A stretch of DNA of 64,000 nucleotides from Marinobacter sp. F4218 (GTDB taxonomy: Bacteria > Pseudomonadota > Gammaproteobacteria > Pseudomonadales > Oleiphilaceae): assembly GCF_019443085.1 (NCBI RefSeq), contig NZ_JAHZIL010000003.1, positions 806,001 to 870,000 on the forward strand, read 5' to 3'. Each line of letters begins with the position of its first letter. The first letter of the stretch is position 1. Below the pieces are notes generated by a model. The model was not told where the DNA came from, searched no databases, and saw only the letters and a program-made list of their open reading frames with translations. The translations under genes and the position numbers were made by a program. Below, piece by piece: positions 8,092 through 16,210 of the stretch.

Positions 8092-8142
8092 CAGAGTCCC
8101 TGGGGGTTTGGCATGGCATTGGGCCTCAACCTGATTTCGGAG
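8092..8142 (+). repeat. 51-bp direct repeat, copy 2
   Basis: This is a near-identical copy of 6365-6415. It contains a relic of the HAD gene start (a minus-strand ATG followed by codons reading MPNPQGL), after which the similarity stops abruptly. Confidence 0.9.
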
Positions 8143-8219
8143 TCGCGATGCGAGGCAGTGGGCTCGCTGACAATTATGGCTGGCGCTCACTCAAGTTTAG
8201 AAGACGCAACGCTTGATCG

Positions 8220-8609
8220 TCAGTTACGTTCCTTCAAGACCGAGTAGATGCTGCGAACGGCGGCAACGTCTGACGCGTCAGATTCGATCAGGTCCTCCAG
8301 CAATTCCAGAACCCGTTTCTCATCGTTACTTCGAAGATTCGGCCAGAACACATAGGGAATGACATCCGGATTCCGGATATAGAAAAGCGCGGCTTCCTCC
8401 GGTTTCGCGGTATCGCCCCTGAGACCGACGGTAAACCGCTGCCCTTCGCTGTCCACCAGGGTAACCACGAGGGATTTTTCAGACTTCACTTCCCGGACTT
8501 CACCAACGGTGATGGGAGCCTCAAGAGCAGGGACGGAAGTAATGTAATACTGAACACCGAGAAACCCCAGAAGGATGACCAACAGTGACGCCAGGGCGAT
8601 TGATTTCAT
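8220..8609 (-). CDS. Membrane-anchored protein of unknown function
   Basis: A 129-residue protein with one N-terminal hydrophobic segment (about residues 4-23). A soluble domain follows, containing TVGEVREVKSEKSLVVTLVD (beta-rich) and a C-terminal helical part with LELLEDLIESDASDVAAV. It is probably anchored in the inner membrane facing the periplasm. No family is recognised. A 27-bp piece of this gene is duplicated at 6416-6442, upstream of the HAD gene, showing that the locus has taken part in local rearrangement. Confidence 0.65.
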   Translation of the reverse strand: MKSIALASLLVILLGFLGVQYYITSVPALEAPITVGEVREVKSEKSLVVTLVDSEGQRFTVGLRGDTAKPEEAALFYIRNPDVIPYVFWPNLRSNDEKRVLELLEDLIESDASDVAAVRSIYSVLKERN

Positions 8610-8708
8610 CGTGAATACAGCCTGAATAGATGCATGGGACCTCTATATTTGTCCCGATTTCTGGAAGCGCCGGGGCGTGGCGTGGCGTTAACAATAGAAA
8701 CTAAGGTA

Positions 8709-9071
8709 TCACGCCACAATCCATTCCCGCGCCTGAGCCGCTTGATCAGTCGAAAACACGCGTAGATCTCCAGGCATCAGGAAACTGAAAAGCTTCATCG
8801 TGTGGCCTATCCAGCCCACATCGGTGACAACGGCAAACTTCTCCCAACGATCCATGTGGCCCAAGCCCACCTTGGTATCTTCCCAGACTGCTCCAGGGGC
8901 GATGCCATCAAAGTCCGAGGCCGTTTCGTAGTAGAGCCGCAACTTGGACTGACTCTCAAGCGCCGTCTCAACAGCGGGCATAAGAACCGACTCGTAATCT
9001 TGCTTCGTGACATGGCCATGACAAGCGAACGCCAGTACGTTATCAGGAAAACCAGTTAACACTTCAATCAT
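8709..9071 (-). CDS. SpoIIAA-like STAS-fold protein
   Basis: The 120-residue protein starts MIEVLTGFPDNVLAFACHGH, and GAGGGG lies about 7 nt before the ATG at 9071. The order strand (VLAFACHGHVTKQDYESVLMP), YYETASDFDGI, then KFAVVTDVGW and the C-terminal STDQAAQAREWI is typical of the SpoIIAA-like/DUF3478 proteins. These adopt a STAS fold and are thought to bind lipids or take part in anti-sigma-type regulation. There is no kinase or sigma factor next to it, so the role is unknown. Confidence 0.75.
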   Translation of the reverse strand: MIEVLTGFPDNVLAFACHGHVTKQDYESVLMPAVETALESQSKLRLYYETASDFDGIAPGAVWEDTKVGLGHMDRWEKFAVVTDVGWIGHTMKLFSFLMPGDLRVFSTDQAAQAREWIVA

Positions 9072-9282
9072 TGCCGTTCCCCTCATCTGCAATGGGCCTT
9101 ACCTCAGTGTAGTCAACTCGATATGCGATTTTTCAGGGGGCTCCCGCTCATGGCTGTCTCCTTGTGCTTGTTTTGCCGGGCCGTCTCAGGAAATTACATC
9201 TGCCTATATCGCCGTTTCCGCAAGCGTGCTAAAAGACTCCTCCCGGCAGTAGCTCGGGTATTCTCCCCACCAGGATGTCGCG

Positions 9283-9627
9283 ATGTCAGATAAATTTTTC
9301 TTCAAGGGTCGGCAAGACGCTCGCCAGCACCACACCGCTTACGGCGGCTTTCAGACCAACGCCAGCCAGAAGAGTGGTAGCAGGAAATATCCGCTAACGC
9401 TGGTGGTTACCAGTGAGGCGCGCAAGCAGGAAGTTGAGGCACAGGTGGCCAGGGCCAAACTGCACGCGACTATTTCGGTTGATACCCGCGAGGGCGCCGT
9501 TGAGTCCATCAACGAGCTCACTGCCCTCCTGAACAAAGGAGGGACCGTCACCACTGTTAAATCGCCCTCCCGCAACGACGTCTGCACCTGCGGCAGCGGT
9601 ATCAAATTCAAGAAGTGCTGCGGCTGA
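9283..9627 (+). CDS. PBPRA1643-type SWIM/SEC-C metal-binding protein
   Basis: The 114-residue protein begins MSDKFFFKGRQDARQHHTAY and ends with a SEC-C zinc-binding motif, PSRNDVCTCGSGIKFKKCCG (Cys-x-Cys...Cys-Cys). This combination is typical of the PBPRA1643 family. SEC-C motifs bind zinc, as in SecA, where they contact SecB and the ribosome, but the role of this small family is not established. AGGA lies 7 nt upstream of the ATG. The next gene follows after 23 bp, so they are likely cotranscribed. Confidence 0.85.
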   Translation: MSDKFFFKGRQDARQHHTAYGGFQTNASQKSGSRKYPLTLVVTSEARKQEVEAQVARAKLHATISVDTREGAVESINELTALLNKGGTVTTVKSPSRNDVCTCGSGIKFKKCCG

Positions 9628-9650
9628 CGACAGCCGGGGTATAGAGGGCA

Positions 9651-10100
9651 ATGGCTATGATTGTTTGCGGGGTTGAACTGACGGGCAGCGATGCGGTGGT
9701 GTGTTTGCTGAATATGGACAGGGGGCAGTTCAACCTGCCGGAGTGCAAGGTGCGCAAACTGTCACTGCCGAAAAACCACAGCCGTGAAGATCTGAAGCGG
9801 TTCCAGGCGGCCTTTGCGGAGCTAATGGCCGAGTACGGGGTCACCAGTGTCGCGATCAAAGAGCGGATGCCAAAAGGCAAATTTGCCGGCGGTGCCATCA
9901 GCTTTAAAATGGAAGCGGCCATTCAACTGATCACCGGTATTGAGTTGACGGTGACCCTGCTGCCCCCGGCACTGATCAAATCCACCCTAGCGGCCAACCC
10001 GCTGCCAATTGCGTTTCCCGACACAGGTTTGAAGGCCTTTCAGGAAGCGGCCTTTACCGCCGCCTACGTAGGGCAGCTACAGGGTAGTGGTGTCGAATAA
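9651..10100 (+). CDS. DUF3010-family protein
   Basis: A 149-residue protein with the DUF3010 pattern: an opening CGVELTGSDAVVCLL strand-turn, KERMPKGKFAGGAISFKMEA in the centre and NPLPIAFPDTGLKAFQEAAF near the end. The fold looks RNase H/Holliday-junction-resolvase-like (repeated acidic strands), but no catalytic role is established. The codon for the second Met is also a plausible start. The gene ends one base before a converging metallophosphoesterase remnant. Confidence 0.85.
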   Translation: MAMIVCGVELTGSDAVVCLLNMDRGQFNLPECKVRKLSLPKNHSREDLKRFQAAFAELMAEYGVTSVAIKERMPKGKFAGGAISFKMEAAIQLITGIELTVTLLPPALIKSTLAANPLPIAFPDTGLKAFQEAAFTAAYVGQLQGSGVE

Positions 10101-10361
10101 TCAAACCGGCAGTTCGATGATGTCACCCACTACATCGTCTTCGGTCACCTCCAACCGTCCTACCGTGATCGGCAGCGTAAAGCGCCGCGGCCCGGCGCCA
10201 CCGGGATTGAAATAAAGCACGTCGCCGACCCACTCGTTTCGGGGTTTGTGGGAATGGCCGGCGATCACCACGCGATACCGGCCTTGTGGATCGAGGTCGA
10301 GGGTTTTGACGTCGTGGAGCATGTAGAAAACGTGGCCGAGGAATTCAAGACCTCCAGGGCT
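10101..10361 (-). pseudogene. C-terminal part of a metallophosphoesterase gene (fragment 2)
   Basis: The minus-strand frame, open from an in-frame TGA at 10362-10364 to the stop at 10101, reads LGHVFYMLHDVKTL, then VVIAGHSHKPRNEW (the GHSH metal-binding motif) and FNPGGAGPRRFTLPITVGRL. This is the C-terminal third of a YfcE/MJ0936-type phosphodiesterase. The N-terminal GDxH and GNxD motifs are absent. An internal ATG at 10322 could start a 73-residue peptide, but it would lack most of the active site. Confidence 0.75.
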
Positions 10362-10526
10362 TCAGCGTTCGGCTCGCCGCCACGGGAGTTTTCGATTTCG
10401 TTGCCTTGGTCATCACTGACGCTTTAGTGAAACAAGACCACCTGATTCTTTTCGATTGGCATAGGGTTCTCTACGACGGTTCAAGGTCCACTATTATAAT
10501 CAGCGACGGCGTTGACTGCAGGGAAG

Positions 10527-10581
10527 GAAAATCGGGACAGATCTATTTTTCAAACCACGAAATAAATCTGTCCCGGCTTTC
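10527..10581. repeat. Inverted pair of the 25-bp repeat, probable mscS terminator
   Basis: A reverse copy (10527-10551, containing CGGGACAGATCTATTTTT) and a forward copy (10559-10581, containing AAATCTGTCCCGGCTTT) face each other across 7 bp, so the RNA can form a stem of over 20 bp. It lies at the stop codon of the MscS-type gene and probably ends its transcript. The 10362-10526 stretch holds no recognisable gene. Confidence 0.7.
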
Positions 10582-11852
10582 TATTTCGCTGGCGCTTCCT
10601 TGATGTACAGGTCTTGTTGGGGGAATGGGATGGTGATGCCTTCTTGCTTAAATCGACGCCAGATTTCCAGATTAATGTCAGAGCTTACGCTACCGAAACC
10701 TTCTTGCGGGTCCGCGACCCAGACCCGGGCTTCCAGATGAATGCCGTTGTCGCCGAACTGCGTTAACCGGCACACCGGCTCCGGCTCCGGAATCACCCTG
10801 GGGTGCTCCCGGGCCACCTCCAACATGATTGCCATAGCACGCTCAACGTCATCACTGTAGCTGACCGAAACCGGGATCTTCAGACGTACGTTGGGGTCCG
10901 AATAAGACCAGTTAATCACCTCGGTGGTAATCAGGTTTTCGTTGGGAATGAGCGTATCCACGCCATCGCGGTTGCGCACCACCACATAGCGGGCATGCAG
11001 TGCGACCACCCAGCCGAACTTCTCACCGACGCTGACCACATCACCGGGGCGAATCGAGCGGTCGAACACAAGAATAAAACCGCTGATGAAATTGCTGGCA
11101 ATACGCTGCAGGCCAAAGCCAAGGCCAACACCCAGGGCACCGCCGAACACCGCGAGCGCCGTGAGATCAATACCGACCAGGTTAAGAACGGACAGTCCAG
11201 CAACGGTGATCAGCACCAGCTTGCTGACTTTGGAGAAACCCACGGCCGCACCGGGGCTCAGATACGGCAACTGGGACAGTCTCCGATCGATAATGCCCGA
11301 GAGCCATATGGCAACCACTAACACAAGGCCCATCAGCAGGAGCAGCTTGATGACTGCCAACAGGGATATGCGCAGGTCGCCCACGGTGAAAGCCAGGCTA
11401 TCCATGGCCTCAAGCAATCCGGGTAGCAAGCCCACGAGATGCAGGCCCACCACCAGCCAGATAAGCGTACTGATTACATTTTCCGAAGCCTTGACCAGGG
11501 GGCCGCTTCGCATCCCCTTGCGCAACATATAAACCAGGGTGCGGATCAGGGCGAACGAGATCAGCAGCGGGATAGCCAGATCCAGGGCCCAATGGGCTTG
11601 ATTCAGCGCGGCGAGTAACGCGCGACCCAGTAGAACCATCAGCAGCATCGAGATGGGAAAGGCAAGGCGCTGGATGGTGCGTTGCGTAAAGTGTCGCACG
11701 CCCTGGGAATCGGCACCGGTATGTTGGGCAATGAGACGATGCAGATAGAACGCAGCCATCCCCGAAAAGACCAGTACCGCGGCCTGCGGGATAACATCCT
11801 GCAAGCTTATTTCCTGCATGGCGACCAGCAAATCCTGCCAGCTTTCCCCCAT
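10581..11852 (-). CDS. MscS-family mechanosensitive ion channel
   Basis: The 423-residue protein has about five hydrophobic helices in its first 240 residues. The MscS pore-helix region LAVFGGALGVGLGFGLQRIA follows, then the beta domain (FDRSIRPGDVV...NRDGVDTLIPNE) and the alpha/beta cytoplasmic vestibule. Such channels open under membrane tension and release solutes on hypo-osmotic shock. GGGAG lies 6 nt before the ATG at 11852. It is longer than classical MscS (about 290 residues), with extra N-terminal helices as in YbiO/YnaI-type relatives. Confidence 0.92.
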   Translation of the reverse strand: MGESWQDLLVAMQEISLQDVIPQAAVLVFSGMAAFYLHRLIAQHTGADSQGVRHFTQRTIQRLAFPISMLLMVLLGRALLAALNQAHWALDLAIPLLISFALIRTLVYMLRKGMRSGPLVKASENVISTLIWLVVGLHLVGLLPGLLEAMDSLAFTVGDLRISLLAVIKLLLLMGLVLVVAIWLSGIIDRRLSQLPYLSPGAAVGFSKVSKLVLITVAGLSVLNLVGIDLTALAVFGGALGVGLGFGLQRIASNFISGFILVFDRSIRPGDVVSVGEKFGWVVALHARYVVVRNRDGVDTLIPNENLITTEVINWSYSDPNVRLKIPVSVSYSDDVERAMAIMLEVAREHPRVIPEPEPVCRLTQFGDNGIHLEARVWVADPQEGFGSVSSDINLEIWRRFKQEGITIPFPQQDLYIKEAPAK

Positions 11853-12017
11853 CGACAACTCCCGGGTAACGAGAACTCAGTAACTGGCCGCCCTTGGCAG
11901 CATTCAGCCTCTAGACAGTATAGGATTCAGGAAATACATCTGTCGCGAACGATCTTATGAAATACGAACACGAGGACCGTGGCAGAGGATTCAAACTGCA
12001 ATCAGGTGACATTGGCA

Positions 12018-12698
12018 ATGAGTGAGACAACCGAGGATAAAACCGCATCAGCGCCGCCACCCGCAAAGAAGGGCTTCAGTGGTTTGCATGTCTTTGGCAT
12101 TGTCCTGATCACCATCGTTGCCACCGTCGGCGTCGGTTACTGGTGGTTAAGCCACTATGTGTTTCCTGAGAACTTCGAACCCGTAACCCTGAATGCCAGT
12201 GAACAGGACTCACTTAACAACAAGCTGAATAGTCTGGGTATTGATACCCAGGGCGGCGAATCTGGCCGCCCGTTGCAGCCGGAAGCCTACAGTGAGGAAG
12301 GCGCCAGCCGGGAGGTCCATTTTAGCGAGCGGGAACTCAACGGTTTGCTGGCCAACAACACTGATCTGGCCCAGAGACTTGCCGTCGACCTTTCAGACGA
12401 TCTGTTGAGCGCCGTCCTTCTGGTACCTCTTGAAGAGAACTTCCCTGTGCTCGGCGGCAGAACCCTACGAGTGAATGCTGGCGTAGAACTCTCCTTTGCC
12501 AACGGTCGTCCCCTGGTTAAGTTAAGGGGCGTCAGCCTGATGGGCGTACCCATTCCGAACGCCTGGTTGGGTAACCTCAAGAACGTGGACCTGGTCAACG
12601 AGTTCGGCGCAAACCCGGGCTTCTGGCAATCCTTTGCAGCCGGTGTGGATTATATCCAGGTTGAGGATGGCCGGTTGCTCGTCCGGCTTAAGGAATAG
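12018..12698 (+). CDS. Single-pass membrane protein, unknown function
   Basis: A 226-residue protein with a hydrophilic N-terminus, one membrane segment (HVFGIVLITIVATVGVGYWW, about residues 24-43) and a periplasmic-looking domain. That domain contains HFSERELNGLLANNTDLAQR and PVLGGRTLRVNAGVELSF. The layout suggests an N-in/C-out anchored protein with a beta-rich outer domain. No family is recognised with confidence. The start was set at 12018, with AGGTG about 9 nt upstream; a GTG at 11979 would extend it by 13 residues. Confidence 0.65.
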   Translation: MSETTEDKTASAPPPAKKGFSGLHVFGIVLITIVATVGVGYWWLSHYVFPENFEPVTLNASEQDSLNNKLNSLGIDTQGGESGRPLQPEAYSEEGASREVHFSERELNGLLANNTDLAQRLAVDLSDDLLSAVLLVPLEENFPVLGGRTLRVNAGVELSFANGRPLVKLRGVSLMGVPIPNAWLGNLKNVDLVNEFGANPGFWQSFAAGVDYIQVEDGRLLVRLKE

Positions 12699-12721
12699 CG
12701 CTGGGCCATCAGAGAAGCCGA

Positions 12722-12746
12722 GAAAATAGATCTGTCCCGGTTTTCC
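12722..12746 (+). repeat. 25-bp repeat copy, identical to 6998-7022
   Basis: GAAAATAGATCTGTCCCGG continues with TTTTCC and is identical over 25 bp to the copy at the end of the Rho-like gene. It sits between the membrane protein gene and the nuclease/ATPase pair. Confidence 0.9.
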
Positions 12747-12782
12747 ATTACCTCGTTAACAGGAAAAATGGTAAATCACTGC

Positions 12783-12808
12783 TAGACTTAGTTAGGAAAC
12801 TAAATCTA
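12783..12808. promoter_or_regulatory. Operator-like dyad before the nuclease/ATPase pair
   Basis: TAGACTTAGTT (12783-12793) and AACTAAATCTA (12798-12808) form an 11-bp inverted repeat with one mismatch and a 4-bp centre, ending about 20 bp before the nuclease-like gene. It is a plausible repressor site; no regulator gene is adjacent. Confidence 0.5.
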
Positions 12809-12828
12809 ATAAAAGCATGGAGCTAGCT

Positions 12829-14172
12829 GTGAAAAACCGTCCTGACTTCCTCACTGGCGGAGAACCTGCCCGACTCATTCCGATAGCCGCAGACAGCGCA
12901 AGAGAACAGAAATCCGTCTCCATTATCCTCGCGGGCCTCCGCTCCGTGCTTGAGTTGCGCCAATCTCTTTTGAAATCCCTGAACGTCCGCGTCGGGACCA
13001 GCGCCACCCTCGAAGCCTGGACAGAAGTGGTTTTCCAGAACGAAGACAAGAAAGCAGTCAAACTCAAGGATCGCCCGGACGGGCTCTTGATTCTTCGTAC
13101 CGGCCGGCGTGAATGGCGGGCATTGATAGAAGCCAAAGTCGGCAACGACACCATTGGGGAAGACCAAGTATCACGCTACCTTCAGCAAGCGAAAACCCAC
13201 AAACTGGATGCCGTGATCACCATCACCAACCAGTTCGCCGCGCTGCCAACCCATCACCCGGTAAAACTCTCTAAGAACGCTACTAAGACTGTCGCGCTCT
13301 TCCACTGGTCATGGGCATTCATCCGAACCCAGTGCCAGCTTCTGCTAAAAAATGATGGTGTTGAGGACCACGATCAGGTGTTCATCCTTAGCGAAATACT
13401 GCGCTACCTTGAAAGCGACCGTTCCGGCATCAGCCACTTCGACCAGATGAACGCGGAATGGAAAGACGTCGTCAATAAAGTGAAGAGCAATGCCCCACTC
13501 GCTAAAAGCAGCGACGAGGTTCAGAACACCATCGCCGCCTGGCACCAGGAGCAGCGGGACCTTTGTTTGATCATGTCTCGACTAACGGGCAGCGATGTTT
13601 CCCTGAAATTGAAAAACAACCACCGCCTCGACCCTTCCATGCGCCTGAAGGACGACGCCGATGCGTTCTGTAAAACACCTGCCCTGCACTGCGCTCTCAA
13701 CATTATTAATGCAGCGGCTGATCTGGAAGTAACCGCAGACCTTCAACGGCGCATGATTTATTGCTCAATGCGCCTTGCCGCGCCGAAAGACAAGCAGAGC
13801 ACAAAAGCCAGAGTTAACTGGCTCCTGCGGCAATTGAAGAAGACCGAGCCAGCGGGATTCCATATCCGCGCCACTAGGCCCGGCAAGGCAGAAACAACCT
13901 ACCAGACACTGAGAGAGTTACGAGATTCGCCGGAGTTGCTGGAATCCGATAACTCAAACACCGCAGCCACGACACTTGAAGTAGTTTATGAAGTGGATCT
14001 TGCCGGGAAGTTCAGTGGGCGGAAGGTGTTTGTTGAGGAGTTGGAAAAAGCTGTGCCGCATTTTTATCAGGAGGCTGGGCAGTTGTTGAAAGCCTGGATA
14101 GCACCACCTCCAAAAATCACGAAAGGAGACCCTGAGGCCAAACAGCAAGAGATAGAAGCTGGGCAAGGGTGA
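12829..14172 (+). CDS. PD-(D/E)XK nuclease-like protein, putative defence gene
   Basis: A protein of about 447 residues. In the N-terminal third, RPDGLLIL (about residue 84), then ALIEAKVGN (about 100-106) and a downstream Gln in EDQVSRYL form the D...ExK...Q arrangement of the PD-(D/E)XK nuclease fold. The remaining roughly 300 residues are unassigned and mainly helical. The GTG at 12829 has GGAG 6 nt upstream and is preferred; an ATG at 12817 has no ribosome-binding site. It is followed after 38 bp by a P-loop ATPase gene, a nuclease-plus-ATPase pairing common among phage-defence operons. The defence role is inferred from context only. Confidence 0.75.
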   Translation: MKNRPDFLTGGEPARLIPIAADSAREQKSVSIILAGLRSVLELRQSLLKSLNVRVGTSATLEAWTEVVFQNEDKKAVKLKDRPDGLLILRTGRREWRALIEAKVGNDTIGEDQVSRYLQQAKTHKLDAVITITNQFAALPTHHPVKLSKNATKTVALFHWSWAFIRTQCQLLLKNDGVEDHDQVFILSEILRYLESDRSGISHFDQMNAEWKDVVNKVKSNAPLAKSSDEVQNTIAAWHQEQRDLCLIMSRLTGSDVSLKLKNNHRLDPSMRLKDDADAFCKTPALHCALNIINAAADLEVTADLQRRMIYCSMRLAAPKDKQSTKARVNWLLRQLKKTEPAGFHIRATRPGKAETTYQTLRELRDSPELLESDNSNTAATTLEVVYEVDLAGKFSGRKVFVEELEKAVPHFYQEAGQLLKAWIAPPPKITKGDPEAKQQEIEAGQG

Positions 14173-14210
14173 TAGCTTAAAAATTCATAAAATTCAGTGA
14201 CTAACGAAAA

Positions 14211-15891
14211 ATGATCAAAAATCTAAAAAAACATATAGATCCGAGAGTTATCAAAGACTTTAAGTTTGGCTCCATCGACGCGTGGGACGATGAGCTTCTT
14301 GAGCTTTGTTTCTGTGAAATTGATCCCTTCACTTCTTTCGTCGGTGGGAAGAAGGAGTTTCTCGTTGGAGCTAAAGGAGCTGGCAAAAGCGCAATGTTTA
14401 GGCTTCTATCTGAGGGGGAAGAAATCGTTTTATAACCCAAAAGACTACCACCAAATATTAATACCTATAAACGAAGTTATGGAATACAGTTCAGTTAGGT
14501 CAATTGTTAGCGAAAGACTTAAAGGATTCGACCCAGAAAAGTCCAACGACCTTTTTTATTTTTGGGAAATCTACATTCTCTATAGAATACTAAAAGAGCT
14601 AAAAATCGGACATAAGAAAATAACGTCTAGCTTAAACAGGGAATCTATTTCTTTTTTAGACAAGTTCGAAGACAACAAGAGTTTTATGGATTTCTTAAAA
14701 GGGATAAAAGGTAGCGCTGGCGTTAAGTTCGACCTTTCTAATCCTCAGATACCGACTCCTGACTTCTATCTATCGGCCGAAAATTCAGAACTAGATCCGT
14801 CTGGAAGCCCACTTCCATTGATTAAAATTGACACGATAAAAAATGACATCTGTGATGCTCTTAAATTTCACAAGTCTATTCTTTATGTCTTGGTAGACAA
14901 TCTAGATGATTTTGCCTCCCGCGAAAACTTTGATAGCCAGAAAATGGTTATCCAAGGCCTGGTAGAAACATGCAGGTACTATACACGATTCTCAGAAATA
15001 AAAATAAAAGCCGCTCTAAGACCAGAGCTTTATGAAAAACTTAATTTTGCAAAACTAGGCGGCCGAGACAAAATAGAGCCAAGAACCGTACATATAAAAT
15101 GGGGTGCCGACGACATTCGATTTTTTATGGGCGAGCGAATTATCAGCAACATAGAAAAACACTTTATTCGTAAGGGACGCCATTTGCAGATTGCAGTTAA
15201 CGAAACTGAACTATACCGACCACACAAAATCAACGTCAGCATTGCGACGAGAGTTAAAAATTATTTCCTTAAGGCTTTAAAAATAAGAAAGGAATTTGAT
15301 ATTCGAGATGCAAGAAAAGTCGACCTGAAAGATCACCTATACAAATCAATAATTACTTGCATCTTCCCAAGAACGGTAAAGCACTACAACAACAATGGAA
15401 GAATAATCGAAAATGAGGACATTTTCGATTATTTAGAAAATCATTTTTGCTTTGCTAACAATAATGCAACACCAAGAATTTACGTTAGATTCCTTGACAT
15501 CGTTTCGTCTGTTGCCCATTCAAGATACTGTAAGAATGAACCAGATCCGATAACGATAGATGAAAACAATGAATACCCTATTATTAAACGCGACTTCGTC
15601 TTAGAAGCCTATTCCAAACTGCAAGCCGAAGCACGAGAGAATGCGATCTCATCGGTAGACTATGAGCCTTGGAGGAAAAATATTGGCATAATTTTCCAGA
15701 AACTCGGCAGGAAAGATTCCATCTCCTTCCGAACATTAAAAAAATGGATCGGAGAAGAACATGATAGCAGGGCAAAAGAGTTTATCGCATACTGTATACA
15801 CTTAGGAATTTTTCATTGTGAAAACAAGCACAGCCCTCTAGAACAGAGAAAGTATATTTTTCCGCTTTTATTTCAGAAAAACTGGGGTTAA
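14211..15891 (+). pseudogene. Sll1717-type P-loop ATPase gene split by a frameshift
   Basis: The first frame (14211-14435) encodes KFGSIDAWDDELLELCF and Walker A FLVGAKGAGKSAMFRLL (GAKGAGKS at residues 53-60), then hits TAA. A second frame, open through 14436-15891, continues with YNPKDYHQILIPINEVMEYS, a Walker B-like ILYVLVDNLDDF and over 400 further residues. Removing one T from TTTT at 14428-14431 would join them smoothly into a protein of about 559 residues. The domain order matches the P-loop ATPase, Sll1717 family. The gene is conspicuously A+T-rich with A/T-ending codons, unlike its neighbours, pointing to horizontal transfer. It is either a real frameshift (pseudogene or phase-variable gene) or a sequencing error. 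Confidence 0.75.
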
Positions 15892-16210
15892 ATCATCTAA
15901 TCGATATCTGAAAACCGTGAAAACCGACACAGATCTATTCCCCAAGGGTATCAAATACCAAAGGTGCAAAAGAGCCTGTATCAGTACAGAGAGGTCAATC
16001 AGCCGTTATCCCTGTCAAGCAGAATGTCGCAGTGTTTAGCTACCTAAGCCAGAGCCTCCCAACGCTGCTTGCCTCCCCCAAGAACGAAAATACGTAAATT
16101 CTATGCCACAAAAAAAGCTGCAAGGCATTGCCACGCAGCTTTCTGTTTTACCAATGCTTTTTATCAGGCATACCCGATACTAGGCTAATACGGGCCCGCC
16201 ATTTTGAGCG
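15892..16210. other. Intergenic region between the ATPase gene and the urease operon end
   Basis: This 319-bp stretch has no convincing gene. It holds a reverse-oriented degenerate copy of the 25-bp repeat (15920-15940, AAAACCGACACAGATCTATT) soon after the ATPase stop, and the terminator of the minus-strand small membrane protein gene at its right end. Confidence 0.6.
16110..16142 (-). terminator. Rho-independent terminator at the end of the ure operon
   Basis: AAAGCTGC (16114-16121) and GCAGCTTT (16135-16142) form an 8-bp stem. On the minus strand it is followed by a run of seven T residues, about 70 bp past the stop of the small membrane protein gene. Confidence 0.75.

Noticed and set aside
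10406..10603. A 65-codon plus-strand open frame after the metallophosphoesterase relic
   Set aside because: It runs through the inverted repeat pair and into the antisense of the mscS-type gene, with no ribosome-binding site.
14400..14440. Programmed ribosomal frameshift in the ATPase gene
   Set aside because: There is no convincing slippery heptamer with a downstream structure, and the shift needed does not fit a simple -1 event; a one-base insertion is simpler.
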